64,000 bases of DNA from Lactonifactor sp. BIOML-A5 (GTDB lineage Bacteria; Bacillota; Clostridia; Lachnospirales; Lachnospiraceae): positions 9,942-73,941 of the forward strand of contig NZ_WKYV01000019.1 in assembly GCF_009677585.1 (NCBI RefSeq). The letters are read 5' to 3'. Shown here in pieces: positions 43,730 through 52,669 of this stretch. Under the pieces are notes generated by a model, which was not told the origin of the DNA, did not search any database, and saw nothing but the letters and a program-made list of their open reading frames with translations. The position numbers and the translations under genes were made by a program. The first letter of the stretch is position 1, and each line of letters begins with the position of its first letter.

Positions 43730-44021
43730 AAAAGCTATGAAGGAAAGAGTAACTTATAGGATGCATACAGAGAGAGCGGCACATCGGTGGAAGCTGCTTA
43801 TGCAAAATATCAGTGAAGACCACTCCTGGATGTTCTGCAGGATGCAGAAGATCAGCTGCATATGAATACAGAAGCTTTCTGTTAAGTATGGCCGTATGCC
43901 TGCGTTAAAGGCTAGGATTTGATGGAATCCGAAAGTTAAAAGTTAAGGTGGAACCGTGCATTTCAAAATAGTATGCACCCTTAGAGCTGTACAATTGTGC
44001 AGTTTTAAGGGTGCTTTTCTT
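43730..44021 (+). promoter_or_regulatory. T-box riboswitch of thrS
   Basis: A 290-base leader ends in the T-box sequence AAGGTGGAACCGTGC (43945-43959). It is followed by a terminator in which GCACCCTTA pairs with TAAGGGTGC plus T4 (43975-44020). Stem I occupies 43735-43870. In AGTGAAGACCACTC the codon ACC (43819-43821) is the likely specifier for threonine. Uncharged tRNA-Thr would stabilise the antiterminator and raise thrS expression. Confidence 0.9.
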
Positions 44022-44086
44022 ATATCCGCAACATGTCATTCTGCGCAGAGGACAGTTCAAAATAAAAGAACAGGAGAGAGTATATT

Positions 44087-45967
44087 ATGAGGATAACATT
44101 AAAAGATGGAACTGTGAAAGTATATGAGAGGCCGCTGACACTTGAAGAATTGGCCGGGGACCTTTCAGAGAGGCTGAGACAACATGCAGCGGCAGGGCTT
44201 GTAGACGGAACACTGACGGATCTGAGGGAAGAGCTGACGGCAGATTGCAGCGTGGAAATCCTGACGTTTCAGGATGAGAGAGGCAGGGACGTCTTCCGCC
44301 ATACCACCGCACATATTCTGGCGCAGGCAGTGAAACGGCTGTATCCGGAGACAAAGCTGGCCATAGGGCCTGCCATCGCGGACGGCTTTTATTATGATTT
44401 TGACAGAGAAGTCCCCTTTTCCCAGGAAGAGCTTATGCTGCTGGAAAAAGAGATGCAGAGGATTGTAAAAGAAGGGTATAAGATCACACGATTTACCCTT
44501 ACCAGGGAGGAAGCGCTTCAGCTGGCAGCATCCCGTGGAGAAGACTATAAAAAGGAACTGATAGAGGAGCTGCCGGAGGACGAACCCATCCGTTTTTATC
44601 AACAGGGGGAATATATTGACTTGTGCGCAGGCCCCCATCTGCTGAGCGTAGCACCAGTAAAAGCTTTTCATCTGACAAAAGTGGCCGGAGCTTACTGGAA
44701 AGGCAGCGAGAAGAATAAAATGCTTACCAGAATCTATGGCACTTCCTTTCCCAAAAAAGCAGACCTGAAAGCGTATCTGGAACAAATGGAGGAGGCAAGG
44801 AAAAGAGATCACAGAAAATTGGGGAAAGAATTGGGCCTTTTTACCTTTATGGAACAAGGGCCGGGATTCCCATTCTTTCTGCCAAAGGGAATGGTGCTGA
44901 AGAATGTTCTGATTGACTATTGGAGAGACATTCACCGGAGAGAAGGGTATGTGGAGACATCAACGCCTGTGATGCTGAACAAAAGCCTCTGGGAAACATC
45001 GGGCCATTGGGAACACTATAAGGAAAATATGTATACTACAACTATTGATGACGAGGAGTATGCCATCAAACCCATGAATTGTCCGGGAGGTATGCTGGTC
45101 TATCAGTCGGAACCTCGTTCCTATCGGGACCTTCCCATGCGGATCGGTGAGCTGGGACTGGTACACCGTCATGAGAAATCAGGAGCTCTTCACGGTCTGA
45201 TGCGGGTGCGGTGCTTTACCCAGGACGATGCCCATATTTTTATGACAAAGGATCAGATTTTGCCGGAGATAAAGGGAGTAGTCCGGCTGATTGATCAGGT
45301 ATATTCACGATTCGGATTCAAATATCATGTGGAACTTTCTACAAGGCCAGAGGACAGCATGGGCAGTGATGAGGACTGGGAGGATGCTACCATGGGACTT
45401 AAAAGGGCCCTGGAGGAGATGGAAATTCCCTATCAGGTAAATGAGGGGGACGGGGCTTTCTACGGGCCGAAGATTGACTTTCATCTGGAAGACTCAATTG
45501 GAAGAACGTGGCAGTGCGGTACCATACAGTTGGACTTTCAGCTGCCTTTGCGGTTTCAGGCAGAATATACGGGGGAGGATGGACAGAAGCACCGTCCCAT
45601 TATGATTCATAGGGTAGTATTTGGCTCAGTGGAGCGGTTTATAGGGATTCTCACAGAGCATTTTGCAGGAAGGTTTCCTTTCTGGCTGGCACCGGTGCAG
45701 GTGAAGGTTCTCCCGGTCTCCAGAAAACACGGTGCGTATGCCGGAAATATTCTGGAGCAGCTTAAAAACCAGGGGATCCGGGCGGACATGGATATGAGAG
45801 ATGAAAAAATAGGCTATAAGATCAGAGAGGCCCAGCTGGAAAAGATCCCATATATGATAGTTGTGGGAGATCGGGAGGAAACAGACGGCACCATAGCACT
45901 GAGAAGCCGGGAGGAAGGAGACCTGGGAAGTATGAAGCTGGAGGAGTTCCTGGAACGCAGCCTATAA
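44087..45967 (+). CDS. thrS: Threonyl-tRNA synthetase
   Basis: 626 residues. It has an N-terminal TGS domain (MRITLKDGTVKVYERPLTL), a second editing-type domain with HTTAHILAQAVKRL and the conserved CAGPHL, then the class II core: PMNCPGGMLVY with a zinc Cys, motif 2 MRVRCFTQDDAHIF, and motif 3 near GSVERFIGILTEHF. The C-terminal anticodon-binding domain follows. It charges tRNA-Thr. It is controlled by the T-box leader just upstream. Confidence 0.96.
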   Translation: MRITLKDGTVKVYERPLTLEELAGDLSERLRQHAAAGLVDGTLTDLREELTADCSVEILTFQDERGRDVFRHTTAHILAQAVKRLYPETKLAIGPAIADGFYYDFDREVPFSQEELMLLEKEMQRIVKEGYKITRFTLTREEALQLAASRGEDYKKELIEELPEDEPIRFYQQGEYIDLCAGPHLLSVAPVKAFHLTKVAGAYWKGSEKNKMLTRIYGTSFPKKADLKAYLEQMEEARKRDHRKLGKELGLFTFMEQGPGFPFFLPKGMVLKNVLIDYWRDIHRREGYVETSTPVMLNKSLWETSGHWEHYKENMYTTTIDDEEYAIKPMNCPGGMLVYQSEPRSYRDLPMRIGELGLVHRHEKSGALHGLMRVRCFTQDDAHIFMTKDQILPEIKGVVRLIDQVYSRFGFKYHVELSTRPEDSMGSDEDWEDATMGLKRALEEMEIPYQVNEGDGAFYGPKIDFHLEDSIGRTWQCGTIQLDFQLPLRFQAEYTGEDGQKHRPIMIHRVVFGSVERFIGILTEHFAGRFPFWLAPVQVKVLPVSRKHGAYAGNILEQLKNQGIRADMDMRDEKIGYKIREAQLEKIPYMIVVGDREETDGTIALRSREEGDLGSMKLEEFLERSL

Positions 45968-46052
45968 TCCGACAAGAAAATCCTTTTACTTCCCCCGGGT
46001 TTATATTATAATTAATCTGTATGTTAAAATAAATATAGGGAGAGGTTTTTCT

Positions 46053-47243
46053 ATGGAACGAAAAGTAGGAACCATCTCAAGAGGAATCCGCTGCCCGATT
46101 ATCCGGGAAGGGGATCCCCTTGGTGATATTGTAGTAAAGAGCGTACTGGACGCAGGAGAGAGTGAAGGATTTTCCCTGAGAGACAGGGATGTAATTGCCG
46201 TGACAGAATCAGTGGTTGCCCGTTCACAGGGAAATTATGCCTCAGTGGAGGCCATTGCAGAGGATGTTAGGAAGAAGCTGGGAGGAAAAACGATAGGAGT
46301 CATCTTCCCTATCTTATCCAGAAACCGTTTTGCAGTATGTCTGAAGGGAATCGCAAAAGGAGCGGAAAAGGTAGTCCTTATGCTGAGTTATCCCAGTGAT
46401 GAGGTAGGGAATGAACTGGTATCTCTGGACAAGCTGGATGAGGCCGGCGTGAATCCCTACAGTGATGTGCTGACACTGGAACAGTACAGAAAGCTGTTTG
46501 GAGAAAACAAGCACCCTTTCACGGGCGTTGACTATGTGGCGTATTACAGTGAGATTATCCGTAAGACCGGGGCGCAGGTGGAGGTGATCTTTGCCAACAA
46601 TCCAAAAGAGATTCTGTCTTATGCGGACTGTGTCCTGTGCTGCGACATCCACTCCCGGGAGCGTACCAAACGGATTCTCAGACAGGCTGGGGCTAAGGCT
46701 GTGTGCGGCCTTGATGACATTCTCACGGCGCCGGTGGAGGGCAGCGGCTGCAATGAGAGATACGGACTTTTGGGATCGAATAAATCAACAGAAGATACGG
46801 TAAAACTGTTCCCCAGAGACTGCAAGAACCTGGTAGAAGAGATACAGGACAAGGTTCTTAAAGCAACAGGCAAATGTGTGGAGGTTATGGTATATGGTGA
46901 CGGAGCTTTTAAGGATCCCGTAGGAAAGATCTGGGAACTGGCCGACCCTTGTGTATCCGTAGCCCACACACCTGGTCTTGAGGGAACACCGAACGAAGTT
47001 AAACTAAAATATCTGGCAGACAATGATTTCAGGGAGCTGTCCGGGGAGGCGCTGAAGGAGGCCATATCCAAGAGGATCAAAGAAAAGGGCGAAAACCTTG
47101 TGGGAGATATGGCGTCTCAGGGAACCACGCCCAGACGTCTTACGGATCTCATCGGTTCTCTCTGTGATTTGACCAGCGGCTCCGGGGATAAGGGTACCCC
47201 GGTAATTCTGGTACAGGGTTACTTTGACAATTTTACGAATTAG
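46053..47243 (+). CDS. CofE-like (F420-0:L-glutamate ligase) family protein
   Basis: 396 residues. It carries the CofE/F420-0 gamma-glutamyl ligase domain (PF01996 type): IREGDPLGDIVVKSVLDAG, DRDVIAVTESVVARSQGNY, SRNRFAVCLKGIAKGAEKVV and GDGAFKDPVGKIWELADP. The family links glutamate to a phosphorylated carboxylate with GTP. Clostridia of this group are not known to make F420, so the substrate here is unknown. About 150 extra residues beyond the archaeal CofE length are present. It sits between thrS and guaA with its own short promoter region. Confidence 0.82.
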   Translation: MERKVGTISRGIRCPIIREGDPLGDIVVKSVLDAGESEGFSLRDRDVIAVTESVVARSQGNYASVEAIAEDVRKKLGGKTIGVIFPILSRNRFAVCLKGIAKGAEKVVLMLSYPSDEVGNELVSLDKLDEAGVNPYSDVLTLEQYRKLFGENKHPFTGVDYVAYYSEIIRKTGAQVEVIFANNPKEILSYADCVLCCDIHSRERTKRILRQAGAKAVCGLDDILTAPVEGSGCNERYGLLGSNKSTEDTVKLFPRDCKNLVEEIQDKVLKATGKCVEVMVYGDGAFKDPVGKIWELADPCVSVAHTPGLEGTPNEVKLKYLADNDFRELSGEALKEAISKRIKEKGENLVGDMASQGTTPRRLTDLIGSLCDLTSGSGDKGTPVILVQGYFDNFTN

Positions 47244-47263
47244 GATAAGGAGATAGATTAGGG

Positions 47264-48556
47264 ATGAAACAGGATATGATAGTAATCTTAGACTTGGGAA
47301 GCACAGAGAATACCACACTTGCGAGAGCTATCCGTGACCTGGGGGTGTACAGTGAGATTCACCCTCATGATATTACTGCCAGGGAGCTTAAAGAGCTGGA
47401 AAATGTAAAAGGCATTATTCTGAACGGCGGTGAAAACCGGGTGGTGGACGGCCAGTCCATTGACGTGTTGCCGGAGATTTACGGCTGCGGCTATCCGGTT
47501 GCTGCCATTGATCATCAGGCGGCACAGTGTGAGACAAAGCTGGAAACACTGCCGGATACAAACTGGCTGAAGGAATTTTTATTCACCGTCTGCAGAGCAG
47601 AGCCGAACTGGAATATGAAGAACTTTGTGGAAGACCAGGTGGAACTGGTGCGCCGCCAGGTAGGGGATAAAAAGGTATTGCTGGCACTCTCCGGCGGGGT
47701 GGATTCTTCTGTCGTGGCAGCTCTTCTTCTGAAAGCCATCGGACAGCAGCTTGTGTGTGTTCATGTAAACCACGGGCTTATGAGAAAAGGAGAGTCAGAA
47801 AGCGTTGTCTCCGTCTTCCGGGATCAGCTGAGCGCAAACCTTGTATACGTAGACGCCACTGAGAGATTCCTTGGAAAGCTGGCCGGTGTTGCAGATCCTG
47901 AGGAGAAAAGAAAAATTATCGGAAGTGAATTCATCCGTGTCTTCGAAGAAGAGGCCAGAAAGCAAGAGGGAATTGACTTCCTGGGGCAGGGGACTATTTA
48001 TCCGGATATTATAGAAAGTGGTACGAAAACCGCAAAAATGGTGAAGTCACACCACAATGTGGGCGGTCTGCCGGAAGATATGAAATTTGAGCTGGTAGAA
48101 CCCCTGAAACAGCTTTTTAAAGACGAGGTACGCGCCTGCGGTCTGGAACTGGGACTTCCTGACGCCATGGTTTTTCGCCAGCCATTCCCCGGACCGGGAC
48201 TGGGAGTGCGGTGTCTGGGCGCCATCACCAGAGAGCGCCTGGAGGCTGTCCGGGAAGCGGATGCGATTCTCCGGGAGGAGTTTGAAATTGCAGGCCTGAA
48301 TAAAAAAGTATGGCAGTATTTTACCATAGTTCCGGACTTCAAGTCTGTGGGGGTAAAAGACAATGCCAGATGCTTTGAGTATCCTGTGATTATCCGTGCG
48401 GTGAATACTGTGGATGCCATGACAGCTACTATCGAACAGGTAGAGTGGCCCGTGCTTCTGAAGATTACAGACCGTATCCTGAAGGAAGTGGAGAATGTAA
48501 ACAGAGTCTGCTATGATCTTTCCCCCAAGCCTACGGCTACTATAGAATGGGAATAA
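47264..48556 (+). CDS. guaA: GMP synthase with shortened, catalytically incomplete glutaminase domain
   Basis: 430 residues, against about 510-525 in classical GuaA. The ATP-pyrophosphatase part is complete: P-loop SGGVDSS near residue 142 (about 230 in normal enzymes), HVNHGLMRKGE, LGQGTIYPDIIES and the dimerisation end RVCYDLSPKPTATIEWE. The N-terminal amidotransferase domain is only about 115 residues. Its usual nucleophile region (CxGxQ) reads AAIDHQAAQCE, and no His-Glu pair is seen. It should use free ammonia, or a separate glutaminase, to aminate XMP. This short form may be shared by related Clostridia. Confidence 0.88.
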   Translation: MKQDMIVILDLGSTENTTLARAIRDLGVYSEIHPHDITARELKELENVKGIILNGGENRVVDGQSIDVLPEIYGCGYPVAAIDHQAAQCETKLETLPDTNWLKEFLFTVCRAEPNWNMKNFVEDQVELVRRQVGDKKVLLALSGGVDSSVVAALLLKAIGQQLVCVHVNHGLMRKGESESVVSVFRDQLSANLVYVDATERFLGKLAGVADPEEKRKIIGSEFIRVFEEEARKQEGIDFLGQGTIYPDIIESGTKTAKMVKSHHNVGGLPEDMKFELVEPLKQLFKDEVRACGLELGLPDAMVFRQPFPGPGLGVRCLGAITRERLEAVREADAILREEFEIAGLNKKVWQYFTIVPDFKSVGVKDNARCFEYPVIIRAVNTVDAMTATIEQVEWPVLLKITDRILKEVENVNRVCYDLSPKPTATIEWE

Positions 48557-48587
48557 AGCCTGAAATGGCTGGTTGATATGAACTGTC

Positions 48588-48620
48588 GGGGCCGGCTGGA
48601 AAGTATTCCTGCCGGCCCTG
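48588..48620 (+). terminator. GC-rich hairpin after guaA
   Basis: GGGCCGGC pairs with GCCGGCCC across 14 bases. The following T content is low (CTGTTC), so termination may be partial. Confidence 0.5.
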
Positions 48621-48647
48621 TTCGATGCAGCAAATTCAGGAGGTGTT

Positions 48648-49568
48648 ATGTATTCCAGTCTAAAAACGTATCTAATTTTGTTTGGCGGTGTTTTTGCACT
48701 GTCGACATCGGCCATTTTTGTTAAAATAGCGAATGCCCCTTCATCGGTCACTGCATTTTACCGCCTTTTCATTGCGGCAGTGGCGCTTACGCCTGCCCTT
48801 CTGTGCATCCCCGAAAGCCGGGGGGAAATCAAAAAACTCCAAACGAAGCAATGGGTACAGATTTTGTCCGCGGGTTTATTGCTGGCTCTGCACTACGTGC
48901 TTTGGTTTGAATCACTGAACTTCACGTCTGTTGCAAGCTCCACGGTTCTTGTGTGTCTGCAGCCCTTGTACTCTCTTGCACTGGAACGGTTTATAGGCAA
49001 AAAGAAAATAAAATCCGCTGCGCTGGCCGGCTGTGTAACTGCTTTATGCGGCTGTTTTATCATAGGATTCGGTGATTTCCGGCTCGATGGGAAAAGCCTT
49101 CTGGGGGATATATTGGCATTGGTTGCAGCCGGCGTGATATCGCTGTACTTTTTTGTGGGAGAAAACATCAGAAAAGACATTTCTGCCGTGACCTACTCAA
49201 CGTTAAGCTATTCTTTCAGTGCGGTCCTCCTGGCTGTGTATATTCTAATCCGGAAGGAATCCTTCTGGGGCTATACGGGACAAACATGGCTGGCGTTTCT
49301 CGGACTGGCCCTGATTTCGACCATTGGCGGACAATTTGTATTCAATCTTTTGCTAAAAAATGTACCGGCTTCTGCAGTAACAATGAGCATTCTGGGAGAA
49401 CCTGTCGGCACCTGCATACTTGCTTATCTGATACTCCATGAAGTTATTATACTTCAGCAATTTATTGGGATACTAGTAATAATGCTTGGGATGATTGTGT
49501 TCTTTTTTTCCAAATCCCCAAAGAAACGTGAAACCCTTAAAAATGGGCTGACTAAAGGAAAAGAATAG
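48648..49568 (+). CDS. EamA-family (DMT) transporter
   Basis: 306 residues, ten predicted membrane helices in two EamA repeats (first ending near FIIGFGDF, second near LGMIVFFFSK). It contains the typical LHYVLWFESLNFTSVASSTVL and VPASAVTMSILGEPVG. It probably exports a metabolite or amino acid. The substrate is unknown. Confidence 0.9.
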   Translation: MYSSLKTYLILFGGVFALSTSAIFVKIANAPSSVTAFYRLFIAAVALTPALLCIPESRGEIKKLQTKQWVQILSAGLLLALHYVLWFESLNFTSVASSTVLVCLQPLYSLALERFIGKKKIKSAALAGCVTALCGCFIIGFGDFRLDGKSLLGDILALVAAGVISLYFFVGENIRKDISAVTYSTLSYSFSAVLLAVYILIRKESFWGYTGQTWLAFLGLALISTIGGQFVFNLLLKNVPASAVTMSILGEPVGTCILAYLILHEVIILQQFIGILVIMLGMIVFFFSKSPKKRETLKNGLTKGKE

Positions 49569-49645
49569 TGGACACATTTTTAAAGAAATGATACTATCTT
49601 ACCAGATAAATCAAGAAGAAAACATATGAAAAAGAGGGAACTATC

Positions 49646-50389
49646 ATGGATATACAAAATCTATTAGAACAGGTAAAAGCAGGAGAAATGGAGATTTCCC
49701 AGGCGGAAGCTCTGCTCAAGAAGCTGCCCTACGAAGAGCTCGGGTTTGCCAAGCTGGATCACCACAGGAAAGCCAGATCAGGATTTGAGGAAGTGATTTT
49801 CTGTCAGGGAAAGCAGACACAGCACCTGGTGGAGATTTATAAGCATTTTTATGAACAAGACTCTAATGTGCTGGGGACAAGAGCTTCCAGGGAACAGTAT
49901 GAGGCGGTGAAAGAGGTGCTGCCTATGGTGCAGTATGATGAAATGTCAAAGGTTCTTTCTATATACAGCAAAGAGCGGGAGTTGACGGGATGCGTGGCTG
50001 TCTGTACCGGAGGGACATCAGACATACCCGTGGCAGAGGAGGCGGCTCAGACTGCAGAGTTTTTTGGGGCAAAGGTAAAACGGATCTACGACGTGGGGGT
50101 TGCGGGGATACACCGTCTCCTGTCCAAAGTGGATGTGATAGAGGATGCCAACTGCATCGTAGCGGTTGCCGGTATGGAAGGGGCCCTTGCAGGGGTAGTG
50201 GCAGGCCTGGTGGACAAACCTGTGATTGCAGTCCCCACCTCAGTGGGATACGGAGCCAATTTCGGAGGACTCTCAGCCCTTTTAACCATGCTGAACAGCT
50301 GTGCTGAGGGGATAGCGGTGGTAAATATTGACAATGGGTTCGGAGCGGGATATATGGCAACACAGATAAACCGCCTGGCTGAGCGTTAA
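49646..50389 (+). CDS. larB: Nickel-pincer cofactor biosynthesis protein LarB
   Basis: 247 residues. LarB carboxylates and hydrolyses nicotinic acid adenine dinucleotide in the first step of the pincer cofactor used by lactate racemase LarA. PurE-like features are clear: CTGGTSDIPVAEEAA, VAVAGMEGALAGVVAGLV and PTSVGYGANFGGLSALLTML. LarC, LarE and LarA are not in this window, so larB stands alone between an EamA and a dicarboxylate transporter. Confidence 0.92.
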   Translation: MDIQNLLEQVKAGEMEISQAEALLKKLPYEELGFAKLDHHRKARSGFEEVIFCQGKQTQHLVEIYKHFYEQDSNVLGTRASREQYEAVKEVLPMVQYDEMSKVLSIYSKERELTGCVAVCTGGTSDIPVAEEAAQTAEFFGAKVKRIYDVGVAGIHRLLSKVDVIEDANCIVAVAGMEGALAGVVAGLVDKPVIAVPTSVGYGANFGGLSALLTMLNSCAEGIAVVNIDNGFGAGYMATQINRLAER

Positions 50390-50526
50390 CAGCAGGATAT
50401 AAGGGTGAGGACGCACCGCTTCAGCGGAGAGCCATATTATAATAACTAAAAGAAAGTGTTGCCAAAAGGAGGATACTGTATTAAAATAGTGCAGTATCTA
50501 AAAGAATTAGAAAAAGGGGGAAATCT

Positions 50527-51717
50527 ATGCGTAAATTGTGGAACAGCCTGCCCTTTCGCCTGCTGCTGGGCGTTGTGGTTGGTATAATCATTGGATTAAT
50601 TGCCAATGAGAGTTTTATGAATGTCATTGTTACTGTAAAATATGTACTGGGGCAGGTGATTACCTTCTGTGTGCCTCTGATTATTATTGGCTTTATTGCA
50701 CCGTCTATTACCAAACTGGGGAGCAATGCTTCCAGAATGCTGGGAATTGCCCTGGTAATCGCGTATGTGTCTTCCATAGGGGCCGCCCTGTTTGCGGCGG
50801 CGGCAGGCTACGGATTCATTCCGCATCTGTCAATTGTATCTACGGTAGATGGATTAAAAGAACTTCCGGAGGTGATTTTCCAGCTGGAGATTCCGCAGAT
50901 TATGAGCGTTATGAGCGCACTTGTATTTTCTGTAATGATAGGTCTGGCGGCTGCCTGGACAAAAGCAAACTATATTACAGGGGTTTTGAATGAATTTCAG
51001 CAGATTGTGCTCCAGATTGTTACCAGAGTGATTATCCCTATCCTGCCGTTTTTTATTGCGTCTACATTCTGCGGGCTTGCCTATGAGGGAACCATTACCA
51101 GACAGCTGCCTGTGTTCATTAAAGTCATTTTAATCGTTATGCTGGGGCATTACCTCTGGCTGGCTCTGCTGTATCTCCTTGCGGGCCTGTATTCGGGGAA
51201 AAGTCCGTGGGAAGTGCTTAAATATTATGGACCGGCATACCTTACCGCTGTGGGTACTATGTCATCGGCAGCCACACTGGCAGTTGCATTAAACGGAGCC
51301 AGAAAGTCCAAGGTGCTGCGCAGGGATATGGTGGACTTTGGTATTCCCTTGTTTGCCAATATTCATCTTTGCGGGTCTGTGCTCACTGAAGTATTCTTTG
51401 TCATGACCGTATCCCAGATACTGTACGGCTCACTGCCCTCCCTTGGAACCATGGTATTGTTCTGCCTGCTCCTGGGGGTATTCGCCATCGGGGCCCCGGG
51501 GGTGCCGGGAGGCACTGTGATGGCTTCCCTGGGACTGATTACCGGCATCCTTCTCTTTGACGAGACAGGAACCGCCCTGATGCTCACGATATTTGCACTT
51601 CAGGACAGTTTTGGAACTGCCTGCAATGTAACCGGAGACGGTGCCCTGACTCTTATGCTGACAGGGTATGTAGAAAAGCATAAGGTGGAGGAGCAGAAAC
51701 TGGAAGTTAAATTATAG
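50527..51717 (+). CDS. Dicarboxylate/amino-acid:cation symporter
   Basis: 396 residues, DAACS (SDF) family with about eight membrane segments and two re-entrant hairpins. It has the AVGTMSSAATLAVALNGARK serine-rich motif and GAPGVPGGTVMASLGL, with DSFGTACNVTGDGALTLM holding the substrate and cation site residues. It takes up glutamate, aspartate or a C4 acid with Na+ or H+. The start is behind AAAGGGGG. Confidence 0.92.
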   Translation: MRKLWNSLPFRLLLGVVVGIIIGLIANESFMNVIVTVKYVLGQVITFCVPLIIIGFIAPSITKLGSNASRMLGIALVIAYVSSIGAALFAAAAGYGFIPHLSIVSTVDGLKELPEVIFQLEIPQIMSVMSALVFSVMIGLAAAWTKANYITGVLNEFQQIVLQIVTRVIIPILPFFIASTFCGLAYEGTITRQLPVFIKVILIVMLGHYLWLALLYLLAGLYSGKSPWEVLKYYGPAYLTAVGTMSSAATLAVALNGARKSKVLRRDMVDFGIPLFANIHLCGSVLTEVFFVMTVSQILYGSLPSLGTMVLFCLLLGVFAIGAPGVPGGTVMASLGLITGILLFDETGTALMLTIFALQDSFGTACNVTGDGALTLMLTGYVEKHKVEEQKLEVKL

Positions 51718-51726
51718 AACCAGGGT

Positions 51727-51772
51727 AACAGAGTACCTGCCGAAACAAACAGCCGGCGGGTACTCTGTTTTT
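51727..51772 (+). terminator. Rho-independent terminator after the symporter
   Basis: AACAGAGTACCTGCCG pairs with CGGCGGGTACTCTGTT, one mismatch, followed by T-rich sequence. Confidence 0.88.
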
Positions 51773-51877
51773 GCGTACTTACATAACAGAAGATAAAATT
51801 CCGGCAACTTAGGGTGGAAGCCAGATGGCTGGGGTGGTATAATTTTGATAGTAAATGCATGAAGGATAGGAGAAGCT

Positions 51878-52669
51878 ATGGGAAAACAGAAGAAAAGGAA
51901 GAAAAAAGGTGTAGGGGATATTGTTCGCAGTGTGCTGCTGATTGTATGTATCGGTATATTTTTATTTTCTGCCTTCCAGTTATTTCGTATTTATATGGAG
52001 TATAAAAAGGGATCCGATGAATATGACTCCATAAAGGATACTGCCGTCATTGAGCCGGCCAGGGAGGAGACTGGGGAGGAAACGGAGGAACCTCAGATTC
52101 AGGCCCCGCAGATTGATTTTGCGTCACTTCAGGCCACGAACCCCGATGTGGTGGGATGGTTGGAGCTTGAGGCTATAGATATCAGCTATCCCATTGTACA
52201 GGGAAAGGATAACGATAAGTATCTTCATTATACCTTTGAGGGAAAGAAGAATGCAGCGGGAGCCATTTTTATGGAATATACCAACAAATCAGATTTTTCG
52301 GACTGCAATACAATTATATATGGGCATAATATGAAAAATGGTTCTATGTTCGGGCAGCTGAAAAAATTTCAGCGGGAGGATGTGTACTCTGTAAGCCCCT
52401 ATCTGTGGATCTGCACACCCGGCGGAAGCTACCGATATGAGATTTTCTCCTATCATACTACAAGTGCCACAGGGGATACATATACCCTTTTCAGTGCGCC
52501 GGGTCAGGAATTCCAGCAGTATCTGGAAAAAATGAAAAGTGCTTCAGAGATAGAAAATGATGTTCAGGTTTCACAGAACGATAAGATTGTTACATTATCT
52601 ACCTGCACCGGAAATGATAAGACAAGATTTGTGGTTCAGGCCAAACGCCTGCCGGAGGTGTATAAGTGA
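51878..52669 (+). CDS. Class B sortase
   Basis: 263 residues: basic N-terminus, one membrane helix (about 15-38), an acidic linker, then the sortase fold. Catalytic residues are His150 (YGHNM), Cys243 (TLSTCTG) and Arg250. The class B length and TLSTC box fit. It cleaves a sorting signal and attaches a protein to the cell wall. No substrate with an NPxTN- or SPxTG-like signal is adjacent. It overlaps the sirtuin by four bases. Confidence 0.92.
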   Translation: MGKQKKRKKKGVGDIVRSVLLIVCIGIFLFSAFQLFRIYMEYKKGSDEYDSIKDTAVIEPAREETGEETEEPQIQAPQIDFASLQATNPDVVGWLELEAIDISYPIVQGKDNDKYLHYTFEGKKNAAGAIFMEYTNKSDFSDCNTIIYGHNMKNGSMFGQLKKFQREDVYSVSPYLWICTPGGSYRYEIFSYHTTSATGDTYTLFSAPGQEFQQYLEKMKSASEIENDVQVSQNDKIVTLSTCTGNDKTRFVVQAKRLPEVYK

